From the NCBI GenBank assembly GCA_030594205.1, contig JAUVFR010000012.1, forward strand, positions 1-37,439: 37,439 nucleotides of DNA, read 5' to 3'. The position numbers and the translations under genes were made by a program. Below are positions 22,238-30,928 of the stretch, piece after piece; the stretch's first letter is position 1; every line of letters begins with the position of its first letter. Source of the stretch: Methanobacteriota archaeon (GTDB lineage: Archaea > Thermoplasmatota > Thermoplasmata > RBG-16-68-12 > JAJISG01). The notes below the pieces were generated by a model, which ran no database searches, was not told where the DNA came from, and saw only the letters and a program-made list of their open reading frames with translations.

Positions 22238-23070
22238 GGTTCCCGCTGCGGACCGTGGTGATCCACATTGTGGCGTGGACGGCCGCCGTGGTATGGCTCA
22301 TTCCCTTTCTAGGAGTCCTGGTGAGCTCGTTCAGACCCTCCAACGAGGTTCTCAACGGTTGGTGGATTCTGAGTCCCCTGACCCTCACCCTGACCAACTT
22401 CGTCAGCGTGTTTTTCAGCGACATTTCCCCCATGAGTGTGGGGCTTCGGAATTCCTTCCTCATGGTTCTCCCCGCAACCGTGATGCCGTTGGTCATCGGC
22501 GCCCTGGCGGGTTACGGCTTCGCTCGGTTCAGCTGGCCCATCCGGGACTATGTCTTCCTCACGATTGTCCTTCTCATGGCCGTCCCCCAGATGATGGTCG
22601 CGATTCCTCTCTTCCAGATCATGGTCGATTTGAATCTGGTGAACACCTTCGGGGCTCTCATCCTGATTCACATGACCTGGGGGTTACCATGGATCATCCT
22701 GTTCATGCGGAACTTCTTCGGCACGCTTCCCGTGGAAATCGAGGAGGCAGCGCGGGTGGACGGGGCATCGGATGCAAAGGTGTTCTTTCGGGTGGTCCTC
22801 CCCATGACATTTCCTGCTCTCGCCTCGGTCTTCGTTCTCCAATTTATGTGGGTGTGGAGTGACTTCTTCTTCGCCACGATTTTCATTCAGGAACCAGGTC
22901 TGATGATGGCGACACAGCTCATTCCGAGGCTGGCCCTCGGGCAGTTCCAGGTGGATTGGGGCTTTCTTACCGCCGCCTCGCTTATGGTGATGATCGTCCC
23001 AATCATCGTCTACGCGTTCCTGCAGAAGTTCTACGTGAAGGGCATGATAGGCTGGACGCTGAAGCGATAG
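22234..23070 (+). CDS. Sugar ABC transporter permease (MalG/UgpE type)
   Basis: The 278-aa six-helix permease carries the EAA loop EIEEAARVDGASDAKVF (near residue 170) and ends in the MalG-like KFYVKGMIGWTLKR. Its GTG start lies inside the previous stop (GTGA overlap), so translation is coupled. It pairs with the upstream permease to form the channel of the transporter. Confidence 0.93.
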   Translation: MRFPLRTVVIHIVAWTAAVVWLIPFLGVLVSSFRPSNEVLNGWWILSPLTLTLTNFVSVFFSDISPMSVGLRNSFLMVLPATVMPLVIGALAGYGFARFSWPIRDYVFLTIVLLMAVPQMMVAIPLFQIMVDLNLVNTFGALILIHMTWGLPWIILFMRNFFGTLPVEIEEAARVDGASDAKVFFRVVLPMTFPALASVFVLQFMWVWSDFFFATIFIQEPGLMMATQLIPRLALGQFQVDWGFLTAASLMVMIVPIIVYAFLQKFYVKGMIGWTLKR

Positions 23071-23114
23071 CCGGCGGATGCGAGGCCTCTACCGAACCTC
23101 GGTGAGGGGCGAAC

Positions 23115-24224
23115 TCAAGTCAGATTCAGTCCCGTCTTCCCGTCGAACAGGCAGATCTTGTCAGGGGGGAATTCCAGGGACAGGCGGTCATCGACCTCCG
23201 CTTCGAAGTCCGGACTGACGACTGCCTTGACGAGGGTGTCGCCGATTGCGAAGTCCAGAATCATCAGATCTCCCAAAGGCTCAGTGGTGTACACCTGGAC
23301 CTGGATAGCCCCGTCTCCTTCCTGGGACGCCGGACCCACGTGAACATCCTGGGGGCGAATGGCCAACACGATTGCCTCGGTGGAGCCCCCCTGGGCAGCT
23401 TTCGCGAGCTTGGAAGGCAAGGGGTAGGTGAACTCCCCGGCGTCGAAAACGCCTCCGCCTGCATACGTTCCTTCGATGAGGTTGATTGGGGGGGTTCCCA
23501 CGAAAGCGGCGACGAACTGGTTTATGGGGTGGGAATAGATCGTCTTGGGATCGGCAACCTGCTGCAGGACTCCCTCATTCATGATGGCAATCTGGTCTCC
23601 CATGGTCATTGCCTCCACCTGATCGTGGGTAACATAGATCGTCGTTACACCGAGATCCCTCTGAAGCTTCTTCAGCTCGGCTCGCATGTGAACCCGAAGC
23701 TTCGCGTCCAGGTTGCTCAAGGGCTCATCCATCAGGAAGACTTGGGGCTCCCTGACGATGGCTCGGCCCAGGGCGACGCGCTGCATCTGCCCCCCGCTGA
23801 GTTCTGTTGGTTTTCGTTGGAGAAGCGGCTGGATCTGCAGGAGCTTCGCGGCCTGTCCGATGCGCCGATGGACTTCGACCGGGCCGTGGCCGAAGTTCTG
23901 CAGCGGGAACGCCAGGTTCTTGTAGACCGTCATGTGAGGATAGAGGGCGTAGTTCTGAAACACCATGGCCACATTGCGGTCCTTGGGATGGAGGTCATTG
24001 ACACGGGTATCTCCGATGAGGATCTCGCCTTCGTTTGCTTTCTCCAACCCCGCGATCATCCGCAACGTAGTGGTCTTGCCGCATCCGGAAGGACCCAGCA
24101 AGACGAGGAAACTTCCGTCCTCGATTGTCAGACTCATGTGATCCACGGCGAGGACGTCCCCGTATCGCTTCACGAGGTCCCGCAACTCTACCTTCGCCAA
24201 CCGATCCGATGAAAGATGCTCCAT
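23115..24224 (-). CDS. Sugar ABC transporter ATPase (MalK/UgpC/MsmK type)
   Basis: The 369-aa product has Walker A GPSGCGKTT, Q-loop NYALYPHM, signature LSGGQMQR, Walker B VFLMDEP and the H-loop VTHDQVEA, followed by a C-terminal regulatory OB region of the CUT1 family (IRPQDVHVG). Such an ATPase powers the permease pair opposite. It is encoded on the other strand, ending 44 nt from the permease stop, so it is not in their operon; it may be read with the large gene that ends 55 nt upstream. ATG 24224 (MEHLSSDRL) is preferred to the longer frame, whose extra residues are Ser/Pro-rich without domain match. Confidence 0.92.
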   Translation of the reverse strand: MEHLSSDRLAKVELRDLVKRYGDVLAVDHMSLTIEDGSFLVLLGPSGCGKTTTLRMIAGLEKANEGEILIGDTRVNDLHPKDRNVAMVFQNYALYPHMTVYKNLAFPLQNFGHGPVEVHRRIGQAAKLLQIQPLLQRKPTELSGGQMQRVALGRAIVREPQVFLMDEPLSNLDAKLRVHMRAELKKLQRDLGVTTIYVTHDQVEAMTMGDQIAIMNEGVLQQVADPKTIYSHPINQFVAAFVGTPPINLIEGTYAGGGVFDAGEFTYPLPSKLAKAAQGGSTEAIVLAIRPQDVHVGPASQEGDGAIQVQVYTTEPLGDLMILDFAIGDTLVKAVVSPDFEAEVDDRLSLEFPPDKICLFDGKTGLNLT

Positions 24225-24279
24225 CGAATAATGAAGGTTCCTGTTCACCGGTGCGCCCGCTGACACAAGCGATTGTAGG

Positions 24280-27126
24280 TCATCGGATTCGTTCGAGCTG
24301 GAAGGCCCCGAGACGCAGGGTCCGGCTGTCATGCTTGTACTCGACCCAATCCCGGGTCTGGGTCTCGGCAATGCCGGCGACCTTGAGCTGGTTCTTCCGG
24401 CGCTCGCTCCGGAAGTGGATGGCCCCCTCCATCTGGTGTTCCAGGGCCTCGATTTGCTGCTTCTCGTGCATCCCTCCCTCCACCGCGTAGATGCCGATGG
24501 AATCGATCTGGCGCATCCCGTTCACGAATCGTTGGACGTAGCTCATGGCCTCCTTCTCGCTCCCCTGGGTCAGGGAGGTGGAGAGGGTCATGTAGGCCAG
24601 TTTGAAGTAGGGATAATCCTCCTTGCTCAGCTCCTCCACGATCAGGTTCATGGCCGCGAGAATCCCCTCATAGTCCCCGGCGCCGGCGACGACGTAGGTG
24701 TTACCCTCGACAATGGGTGTCTTCTTCTTGGGATCCGCCAATGGCGTGGAGCCGTCAATCCACCGGATTAGGCCCAGCTGTTCGTACTCCATGAGCGAGG
24801 GTAGGATGGGGCCCATGTCTTTCGCCACTTCGTCGGGTGGACGGGAAGTCGTGAGGACCACACAGGGCACCCCGCTCCGGAGCCCCTCTGCGATGAAATT
24901 GAGGATGGCGACCTCCTTTCCGACGAAAGCGGGTCCAACGTAGAGGATCTGTGAGCCGGTGGGAATGCCGCCCATCAGGAGGTCGTCGAGCCGGTGGATC
25001 CCGGAGCTCGCCCGGCCGCCTGTCGATTCTGCCTGCTCCCTGGTTTCGTCCACCTCATCGGCCTCCACGATGGACAACCCTTTCTTGAGGGTCGTTTCCT
25101 TCTCCTGGAGCACCTTAGCCTTCTCGTAGAGGCGGGACTTCATCTCCTGCTCTTTTTCCTTCAGCCTCTTCTCTCGAAGCTCGAGGGCTCTCTCTCGCTC
25201 CATCAGCGCGCGAGCGTCCCCCGTGGCCGGCATGTTCCGGATCTTCTTCTTCGCCTCCAGGATGCGAAGTTTGGTCTCGGACTCGCGCGCTCCGACCTCC
25301 TTCTCCTTGCGGAGGAGGGTTTGGAGCTTCCCGTTGATCTCCTCTCGCTCCTCCTCGAGGGAGGCCTTCATCTTGGTAAGCTTCGCCTCACGGGAATGCA
25401 CGGCAGCCAATTCGTCCTGGACTTCCTGCTCCGTGTGGCGCGCCGAGGAGGCCTGGGACCGGGCCTCCTTGAAGAGTTGTTCGTACTTCGCTTCCTTCTC
25501 CTTCGCGGAGGCTAGGGAGGACTCGAGGAGGGCATTCTGCCGTTGGAGGTCGTGCTCTCGCTGGCGAAGGTTGCCTTCCCGATTCGCCACCTCCTTCTCT
25601 CGCGCGGAGAGGTCCTTCCCTTGGTTGGCCACCTTCTCAATCTGCCGTTCCGCCCTCCTAGCCCGATCCTCCGATTTCTGCACGGCGGCCTGGAGATCGT
25701 GGGTGCTCCGTTTCACCTGGAGTTCCCGCTGACTCAGTTCCTTCTCCTTCTCCAACAGACGGGATTCAAGACGCTTGAGCTGCTTAGGGATGCTGGCCGT
25801 TCGGGCCGCCAATCCTTCCCCGCCCCCTTTCATTTCGAGGGCGCTTTCCTTGAGCCGGAGTTCGCTCTCCCGTTCCATCAGTTCCTTGCGGGTGGTGTCC
25901 ATCTCCTTCCGCAGCCTCTGCTGGGCGCCTTCGACCTTTCGGGTCTCCGCCTCTCGGTCGGCCAGTTCCTGGTCTCGATCCCGGAGGCCGGCGAGGCCTT
26001 TCTCCAGCTTCCCCCTCTGGGAAGCCAATTGGGTCTCTTGCTTCGAGAGACGCTTGAGGGTCTTCTTCACCTCAACCTCCCGCCCGGCCACCTCATTCTC
26101 GTTGAGGCTCAGTTTCTGCTCTCGGGTGGCAACCTCCGCCTCCCGCGAGCCGATTTTCTTCTTGAGCTGACGGAGTTCACCGGTCCCCTTGTCGACCTTA
26201 GTCTGCAGGGATTCCAGCTCCTTGCGTCCCTCGTCGACGGAGCGGAGACGCTGCTTCAGGGCCTTCTCGTTGACCTCCAGGTCGGCCTCCTTCGCCCGGA
26301 GGGCCTTCGCCTTGTAATCTACGGCCGACTTCTGGGATTTGAGCCGATCGCTGAGGATCTGCAAGCGATCGTTGGTCACCCGAATCATCTCACGGCTCTG
26401 GACCCGGTTCGAGGTGGCCGAGATGTGGAGCATGGACCCACTGAACTGGACCGCCACGGCGCTGCCCATGAAGGTGAGGATGAGGAGATCGGACGGGACG
26501 CCGGTGGAGAAGATGGGGTTGAACCCGTAGGCCATCAGGGCCATGGGGAAGGCAGCAGCGAGCATGCTGAGGAGCTTCCGTCGTCCCCATCCTCGCCACG
26601 TCATGGCCAGGGAGATGAGGGTCAGGGAGATCCCGGCGAGGGCGCTCGGATACACCCATACGAGGCTCTGTGGGTTAAACCCCTGAAGGTTCTGCAAGGC
26701 CAGAAGAAGGAAGATGGCGATGGAGACGAGGAGAGCCACCACGGTTAGCACGAAGTGGTGGCTGGACCGCTCACTTGCGTAAGGCTTCCACTTTAGGGAT
26801 AAGGCCGAGGCGGCGATGAACGTGCCCGCGAGGATGGGCATGAGCCACGGGAGGACCATCTTGGTGTCCGTCGGGAGGTCCTGCAAGGGCCTACCCGGTT
26901 GGGTCAGAAGGAGCAGGATGCCGCTGGCGGCGAGGGCGAAGGCGGCGGCCATACTGTACAGGTGCGAAGCCCGACCGATGCGGAGTTGGAGGAGGGCCAT
27001 GCGTTCGGCCTGGGCCTTCGTAACCTTCATCGACCCCTTCCGACGGACCCCTCCGTCCTTCTGGGCAGAGGGCTTCCTGCCGCTCTTCGAGCTTCGCTTG
27101 GAACGGGAGGCCTTCTTCTTCGCCAT
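24280..27126 (-). CDS. Membrane coiled-coil protein with degenerate KaiC/RAD55-like domain
   Basis: The 948-aa product has a basic Lys/Ser-rich N-terminus (1-35), six predicted membrane helices (about 56-76, 90-110, 124-146, 156-176, 185-205, 212-234), a continuous charged coiled coil of some 440 residues (about 245-690), and a C-terminal RecA-like domain (from about 707: SSGIHRLDDLLMGGIPTGS). The domain opens like KaiC/RAD55-family ATPases, but the P-loop is GPAFVGKE (731-738), with Glu where Thr/Ser is expected, and the Walker B Asp site reads FKLAYMTLSTSL with no acid. It is probably a scaffold or sensor rather than an active ATPase. A TATA-like CCTTAAGT at 27187-27194 supports ATG 27126. 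I know no named family with this layout. Confidence 0.8.
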   Translation of the reverse strand: MAKKKASRSKRSSKSGRKPSAQKDGGVRRKGSMKVTKAQAERMALLQLRIGRASHLYSMAAAFALAASGILLLLTQPGRPLQDLPTDTKMVLPWLMPILAGTFIAASALSLKWKPYASERSSHHFVLTVVALLVSIAIFLLLALQNLQGFNPQSLVWVYPSALAGISLTLISLAMTWRGWGRRKLLSMLAAAFPMALMAYGFNPIFSTGVPSDLLILTFMGSAVAVQFSGSMLHISATSNRVQSREMIRVTNDRLQILSDRLKSQKSAVDYKAKALRAKEADLEVNEKALKQRLRSVDEGRKELESLQTKVDKGTGELRQLKKKIGSREAEVATREQKLSLNENEVAGREVEVKKTLKRLSKQETQLASQRGKLEKGLAGLRDRDQELADREAETRKVEGAQQRLRKEMDTTRKELMERESELRLKESALEMKGGGEGLAARTASIPKQLKRLESRLLEKEKELSQRELQVKRSTHDLQAAVQKSEDRARRAERQIEKVANQGKDLSAREKEVANREGNLRQREHDLQRQNALLESSLASAKEKEAKYEQLFKEARSQASSARHTEQEVQDELAAVHSREAKLTKMKASLEEEREEINGKLQTLLRKEKEVGARESETKLRILEAKKKIRNMPATGDARALMERERALELREKRLKEKEQEMKSRLYEKAKVLQEKETTLKKGLSIVEADEVDETREQAESTGGRASSGIHRLDDLLMGGIPTGSQILYVGPAFVGKEVAILNFIAEGLRSGVPCVVLTTSRPPDEVAKDMGPILPSLMEYEQLGLIRWIDGSTPLADPKKKTPIVEGNTYVVAGAGDYEGILAAMNLIVEELSKEDYPYFKLAYMTLSTSLTQGSEKEAMSYVQRFVNGMRQIDSIGIYAVEGGMHEKQQIEALEHQMEGAIHFRSERRKNQLKVAGIAETQTRDWVEYKHDSRTLRLGAFQLERIR

Positions 27127-27186
27127 GCAACCAGTCCGTGCACTGGGAAGCGTGAGTTATGGTCCTCCGATTCTCCGGAAGTGCGT

Positions 27187-27194
27187 ACTTAAGG
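27187..27194 (-). promoter_or_regulatory. TATA-like box for the coiled-coil gene
   Basis: The minus strand reads CCTTAAGT, 61-68 nt before ATG 27126, leaving a leader of about 35-40 nt without a clear Shine-Dalgarno. Confidence 0.4.
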
Positions 27195-27236
27195 ATTGAG
27201 ACGGCAATATTTCGCGTGATAACGAGGGGTCGGCCC

Positions 27237-29504
27237 TCACAGCTCTTCGGCTTCCTGAGCCCCCACCACCGCGATGGCCCCCATGTTCACGATGTCCTTC
27301 ACGTCGTCTCCCCGCTGCAAGATGTGAACTGGCCCCCCTATCCCCTCGAGGATAGGTCCCGTCGCCTCGGCGTCGGCAAGGCGCTGCATGAGCTTGTAGG
27401 CCACGTTGGCTGCCTCAAGGTCCGGGAAGATCAGGACGTTGGCCGGGCCCTTCAGGCGGGAAAAGGGATACGTCTTCTCGAGGATCTCTGAGACGACTGC
27501 TGTGTCGGCCTGCATCTCTCCGTCGACCTCGAGTTCGGGTTCCCGGTCGCGAACCAGCTGGACGGCCCGGCGCACCTTGTCACTCAGCGGATGTCGGGTG
27601 CTGCCGAAGTTGGAGAAGCTGAGCATGGCGACGCGGGGGCGCACCTCGAAACGGCGGGCCACGTCGGCGGCAGCAATCGCGATCTCCGCCAGGTCCTCCG
27701 ACGTCGGCTCGATGTTCACGGTGGCATCCGCGAAGAAGAGCACGCGGTTCTTGAGGGTGATCATGTAGAGTCCCACCACCTTTCGGACCCCCTCCTTCGT
27801 CCCGAGGACGTGAAGGGCAGGGCGAAGGGCATCGGGGTAGTGGGTGGTCAACCCACTGATGAAGCCGTCCGCGTCTCCCCGATGCACCATCATCGCCCCG
27901 AAGTAATTCGGATTACGGAGCATCTCCCGGGCCTCCGTACGGGTGACGCCCTTGCGCCGTCGCAGCTCGTAAAGCTCTTCGCTATAGCTGTCGAACTGGT
28001 CGGAGGCCAACGGGTCGAGGACTTCAGCCTTGAAGTCGAGCCGCAACCGCTCCATCTCCCGGGCGATCGCCTCGGGATCCCCCAGGAGTAAGGGCTCTGC
28101 GAGGCCCTCCCGGATGAGGATCTGACAAGCTCGCAGGATCTTCCCGTGGTTCCCCTCAGGAAACACGATTCGCTTCGGGTCGCTCCGTGCCTTGTTGAAG
28201 ATGATCGTCATCATCTCCATCGCCTTTCCGAGCCGGCTCCGGAGCTCCTCATGGTACGCATCCAGGTCGACCTCCTCCCGCGCGATCCCTCCCTCCATGG
28301 CGGCCTGGGCCACGGCCGGGGCGACACGCAATAGGACCCGCTCATCGAAGGGCTTTGGCAGGATGTAGTTCGGCCCAAAGGCGAGGTCCTGTCCGCCGTA
28401 GGCCCGGCGAACCGCGTCGGGGACGTCCTCTTTGGCGAGCGCAGCAAGCGCGTGGGTCGCAGCTACCTTCATCTCCTCGCTGATGCCTCGCGCCCGAACG
28501 TCCAGTGCACCTCGAAAGATGAACGGGAACCCCAGCACGTTGTTCACCTGATTGGGAAAGTCGCTTCGGCCCGTGGCGACGATGGCATCGGGACGAGCCG
28601 CCTTGACGTCCTCGTACCCAATCTCCGGGTCGGGATTTGCCAGGGCGAAGACGATGGGGTCCTCGGCCATGGAGGCCACCATTTCGGGGGTGACGATGTC
28701 GCCTATGGAGAGGCCGATAAAGACGTCGGCCCCCGTGAGTGCATCCGCCAGGGTTCGCGCCTTGGTGTCACGTGCGAAACGCTCCTTGTAAGGATTCATT
28801 CGTTCCTTGCGGCCCCGGTGGAGGACCCCCACCGAGTCTACAACGAGAATCCGCTCCTCCTGGGCGCCTAGCGTCGCAAAGAAGGCCGCACAGGCGAGGC
28901 CGGCCGCTCCGGCCCCGGAGATGACGATGTGCACCTCCTCCAATGCTTTCTTCTGAAGCTCGAGGGCGTTGAGGAGCGCCGCCCCCGAGATGATCGCGGT
29001 ACCGTGCTGGTCGTCGTGGAACACGGGGATGTCCAACTCGTTCCGGAGCCGTTCCTCAATCTCGAAGGCGTCGGGGGAGCGAACGTCCTCCAGGTTGATC
29101 CCCCCAAACCCGGGCTGGAGGGCCTTCACCACCTCCACGAACCGCGCCGGGTCCGAAACGTCCAGCTCAAGGTCAAAGACGTCGACGTCGGCGAGCTTCT
29201 TGAACAGGACCGCCTTCCCCTCCATGACCGGTTTCGCGGCAAGCGGCCCCAGGTTCCCCAGGCCGAGAATGGCCGAACCGTTGGTCACCACAGCCACCAG
29301 GTTCCCCCGGCCCGTGAAGGTGAACACCGATGCCGGATCTTTCGCGATCTCCTGTGAGATGGCGGCCACCCCCGGAGTGTAGGCGAGGGAGAGGTCACGC
29401 TGCGTGACGGTGGGTTTCGTCGACTCGATGGCCAGCTTGCCGGGAGGTCGGCGACTGTGATACTCCAGCGCCTCCTCCTGGCTGATGCGGGTGATGCCCA
29501 ACAT
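27237..29504 (-). CDS. maeB: Malic enzyme with C-terminal phosphotransacetylase-like domain (MaeB type)
   Basis: The 755-aa fusion has a malic-enzyme half (about 1-430: [22 protein letters not shown], the NAD(P) motif [10 protein letters not shown], and NYILPKPFD) and a phosphotransacetylase-like half (about 430-755: [28 protein letters not shown]). It converts malate to pyruvate and CO2 with NAD(P) reduction; in MaeB enzymes the second half is usually regulatory and senses acetyl-CoA. This two-domain form is typical of bacteria, so transfer from bacteria is likely. Its promoter (TTGAAATACATT, 29532-29543) is divergent from the cupin gene. It supplies pyruvate and reducing power alongside the malate dehydrogenase and fumarase genes nearby. 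Confidence 0.95.
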   Translation of the reverse strand: MLGITRISQEEALEYHSRRPPGKLAIESTKPTVTQRDLSLAYTPGVAAISQEIAKDPASVFTFTGRGNLVAVVTNGSAILGLGNLGPLAAKPVMEGKAVLFKKLADVDVFDLELDVSDPARFVEVVKALQPGFGGINLEDVRSPDAFEIEERLRNELDIPVFHDDQHGTAIISGAALLNALELQKKALEEVHIVISGAGAAGLACAAFFATLGAQEERILVVDSVGVLHRGRKERMNPYKERFARDTKARTLADALTGADVFIGLSIGDIVTPEMVASMAEDPIVFALANPDPEIGYEDVKAARPDAIVATGRSDFPNQVNNVLGFPFIFRGALDVRARGISEEMKVAATHALAALAKEDVPDAVRRAYGGQDLAFGPNYILPKPFDERVLLRVAPAVAQAAMEGGIAREEVDLDAYHEELRSRLGKAMEMMTIIFNKARSDPKRIVFPEGNHGKILRACQILIREGLAEPLLLGDPEAIAREMERLRLDFKAEVLDPLASDQFDSYSEELYELRRRKGVTRTEAREMLRNPNYFGAMMVHRGDADGFISGLTTHYPDALRPALHVLGTKEGVRKVVGLYMITLKNRVLFFADATVNIEPTSEDLAEIAIAAADVARRFEVRPRVAMLSFSNFGSTRHPLSDKVRRAVQLVRDREPELEVDGEMQADTAVVSEILEKTYPFSRLKGPANVLIFPDLEAANVAYKLMQRLADAEATGPILEGIGGPVHILQRGDDVKDIVNMGAIAVVGAQEAEEL

Positions 29505-29531
29505 GAGAATCCCGCCGATTCATCGCGAACC

Positions 29532-29543
29532 AATGTATTTCAA
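29532..29543 (-). promoter_or_regulatory. TATA-like box for maeB
   Basis: The minus strand reads TTGAAATACATT, 28-39 nt before ATG 29504. Confidence 0.45.
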
Positions 29544-29576
29544 CCTTTTCGGGTTGTTACATGACGGGGAATCGAA

Positions 29577-29924
29577 TTGGTCCGAGACTTTGTCGCCCGG
29601 CTCCTTGCCGCCCTTCCGGATGTGCAGGCGGTCCCGATGCGCGAGGGTATCGAAAGACGCACCCTCGTCTACGGGAAAGAACTCATGCTCGTGCACTGGA
29701 CGATTCGCGCTGGGACGGTCTTTGGGGCCCATACCCATCCGTTCGAACAAGCCGGGTACCTCCTGAAGGGGCGTATGCAACTGATCGTCGGAGGCGAGTC
29801 CTCTGAGCTGAGCCCCGGATCCGCATACCTCGTCCCGGCGGGGGTCGAGCATGATGCCGTCGCGGAATCCGACATGGAGATTCTCGACGTATTCGCGCAC
29901 ACGCGGGAGGAATATCTCCCGTAG
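29577..29924 (+). CDS. Small cupin-domain protein
   Basis: The 115-aa product is a single cupin barrel: GTVFGAHTHPFEQAGYLL (HxH and later Glu), PGSAYLVPAGVEHDAV (second cupin motif with His). This binds a metal and could be a small isomerase, dioxygenase or ligand sensor. The start is uncertain; TTG 29577 is used. It lies between the divergent maeB and the malate dehydrogenase gene 62 nt downstream, and may be read with the latter. Confidence 0.8.
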   Translation: MVRDFVARLLAALPDVQAVPMREGIERRTLVYGKELMLVHWTIRAGTVFGAHTHPFEQAGYLLKGRMQLIVGGESSELSPGSAYLVPAGVEHDAVAESDMEILDVFAHTREEYLP

Positions 29925-29936
29925 TACTTCCGTAAA

Positions 29937-29947
29937 CCTCTTTAACA
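29937..29947 (+). promoter_or_regulatory. TATA-like box for the malate dehydrogenase gene
   Basis: CCTCTTTAACA lies 40-50 nt before ATG 29987, leaving a short leader. The core TTTAA is a fair match. Confidence 0.35.
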
Positions 29948-29986
29948 CGCCGGTTCCTAGGCGCGGCGAGACCCGAGGACGGCGAG

Positions 29987-30910
29987 ATGAAGGTTTCCTT
30001 CATTGGCACGGGCAGGCTCGGAAGCACCATCGCCTACACAACGGCCTTGCGCGGACTGGCGGAGGAGGTCGTCATGGTGGACATTCTAGAGGACTTGGCG
30101 CGAGGCCAGGCCTATGACATGCGGCACGCCCTCGAATACAAGACGGAGACCTCCATCCGCGCGGCAGGGTACGAGGACGTCCGCGATTCCGACGTCGTCG
30201 TGGTCACGGCAGGACGCCCTCGTCAACCCGGGATGTCCCGCCTAGACCTCCTGGCCACCAACACCCCCATCATGCGGGATATCGCGAACCGGGTGGCCGA
30301 TCTCGCCCCCCAGACCGTCATGATCAACCTGACCAACCCCATGGATGTCATGAATTACGTCGCCCATCGGTCCTCAACCCTCCGCCGAACCCAGGTGGTG
30401 GGCTCGGGAGGCATGCTGGATACCGCGCGCTTCCGGACGGCTCTCGCCGATCATCTCTCCGTTTCCGCCACTAGCGTGGAGGCCTACGTGTTGGGGGAGC
30501 ACGGGGACAGCCAGGTGCCCGTATGGTCGCGAGTACAGGTCGAGGGGGAAGCTCGCGAGTTCCCCGAGGAAGAGCGGAGCGCCATCCGGGAGAGCATCAA
30601 AGAGGTGGCCATCAACATCATCTCGGGTAAGGGGGCCACCGAGTACGGCCCCGCCAACGGGACCGCGGACATGATTCAATCAATCCTTCGGGACGAAGGG
30701 GCTCTCATTCCCTCCTCCATCGTCGCAAAGGGGGAGTACGGGTTGAAGAACGTGAGCATTGGCATGCCCGTCGTCTTGGGGAGTGGCGGCGTGACGGAGG
30801 TCCAGGAATGGGATCTGGAGGCGCGCGAGCTCCACGATCTCCAGGCCTCGGGGGCCGTGCTCGAAAAAGGCCGCGACGATGCCATCGCCATCCTAGAGGA
30901 GGAAGGCTGA
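29987..30910 (+). CDS. mdh: Malate dehydrogenase (LDH-like)
   Basis: The 307-aa product has the NAD motif IGTGRLGS near the start, the substrate loop GRPRQPGMSRLDL and the catalytic GEHGDSQVP. The Arg in the loop (PRQ-PGMSR) points to malate rather than lactate. It interconverts malate and oxaloacetate in the cytosol. The gene is convergent with fumC (stops 18 nt apart), placing both steps of fumarate-to-oxaloacetate side by side. Confidence 0.92.
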   Translation: MKVSFIGTGRLGSTIAYTTALRGLAEEVVMVDILEDLARGQAYDMRHALEYKTETSIRAAGYEDVRDSDVVVVTAGRPRQPGMSRLDLLATNTPIMRDIANRVADLAPQTVMINLTNPMDVMNYVAHRSSTLRRTQVVGSGGMLDTARFRTALADHLSVSATSVEAYVLGEHGDSQVPVWSRVQVEGEAREFPEEERSAIRESIKEVAINIISGKGATEYGPANGTADMIQSILRDEGALIPSSIVAKGEYGLKNVSIGMPVVLGSGGVTEVQEWDLEARELHDLQASGAVLEKGRDDAIAILEEEG

Positions 30911-30928
30911 AGCGTCGAATCTCCTTGG

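Noticed and set aside
25543-26748. 401-codon plus-strand frame, Leu-rich
   Set aside because: It is the antisense of the charged coiled coil of the 24280-27126 gene; Glu/Lys/Leu heptads read as Leu/Phe/Ser on the other strand. No domain or start signal.
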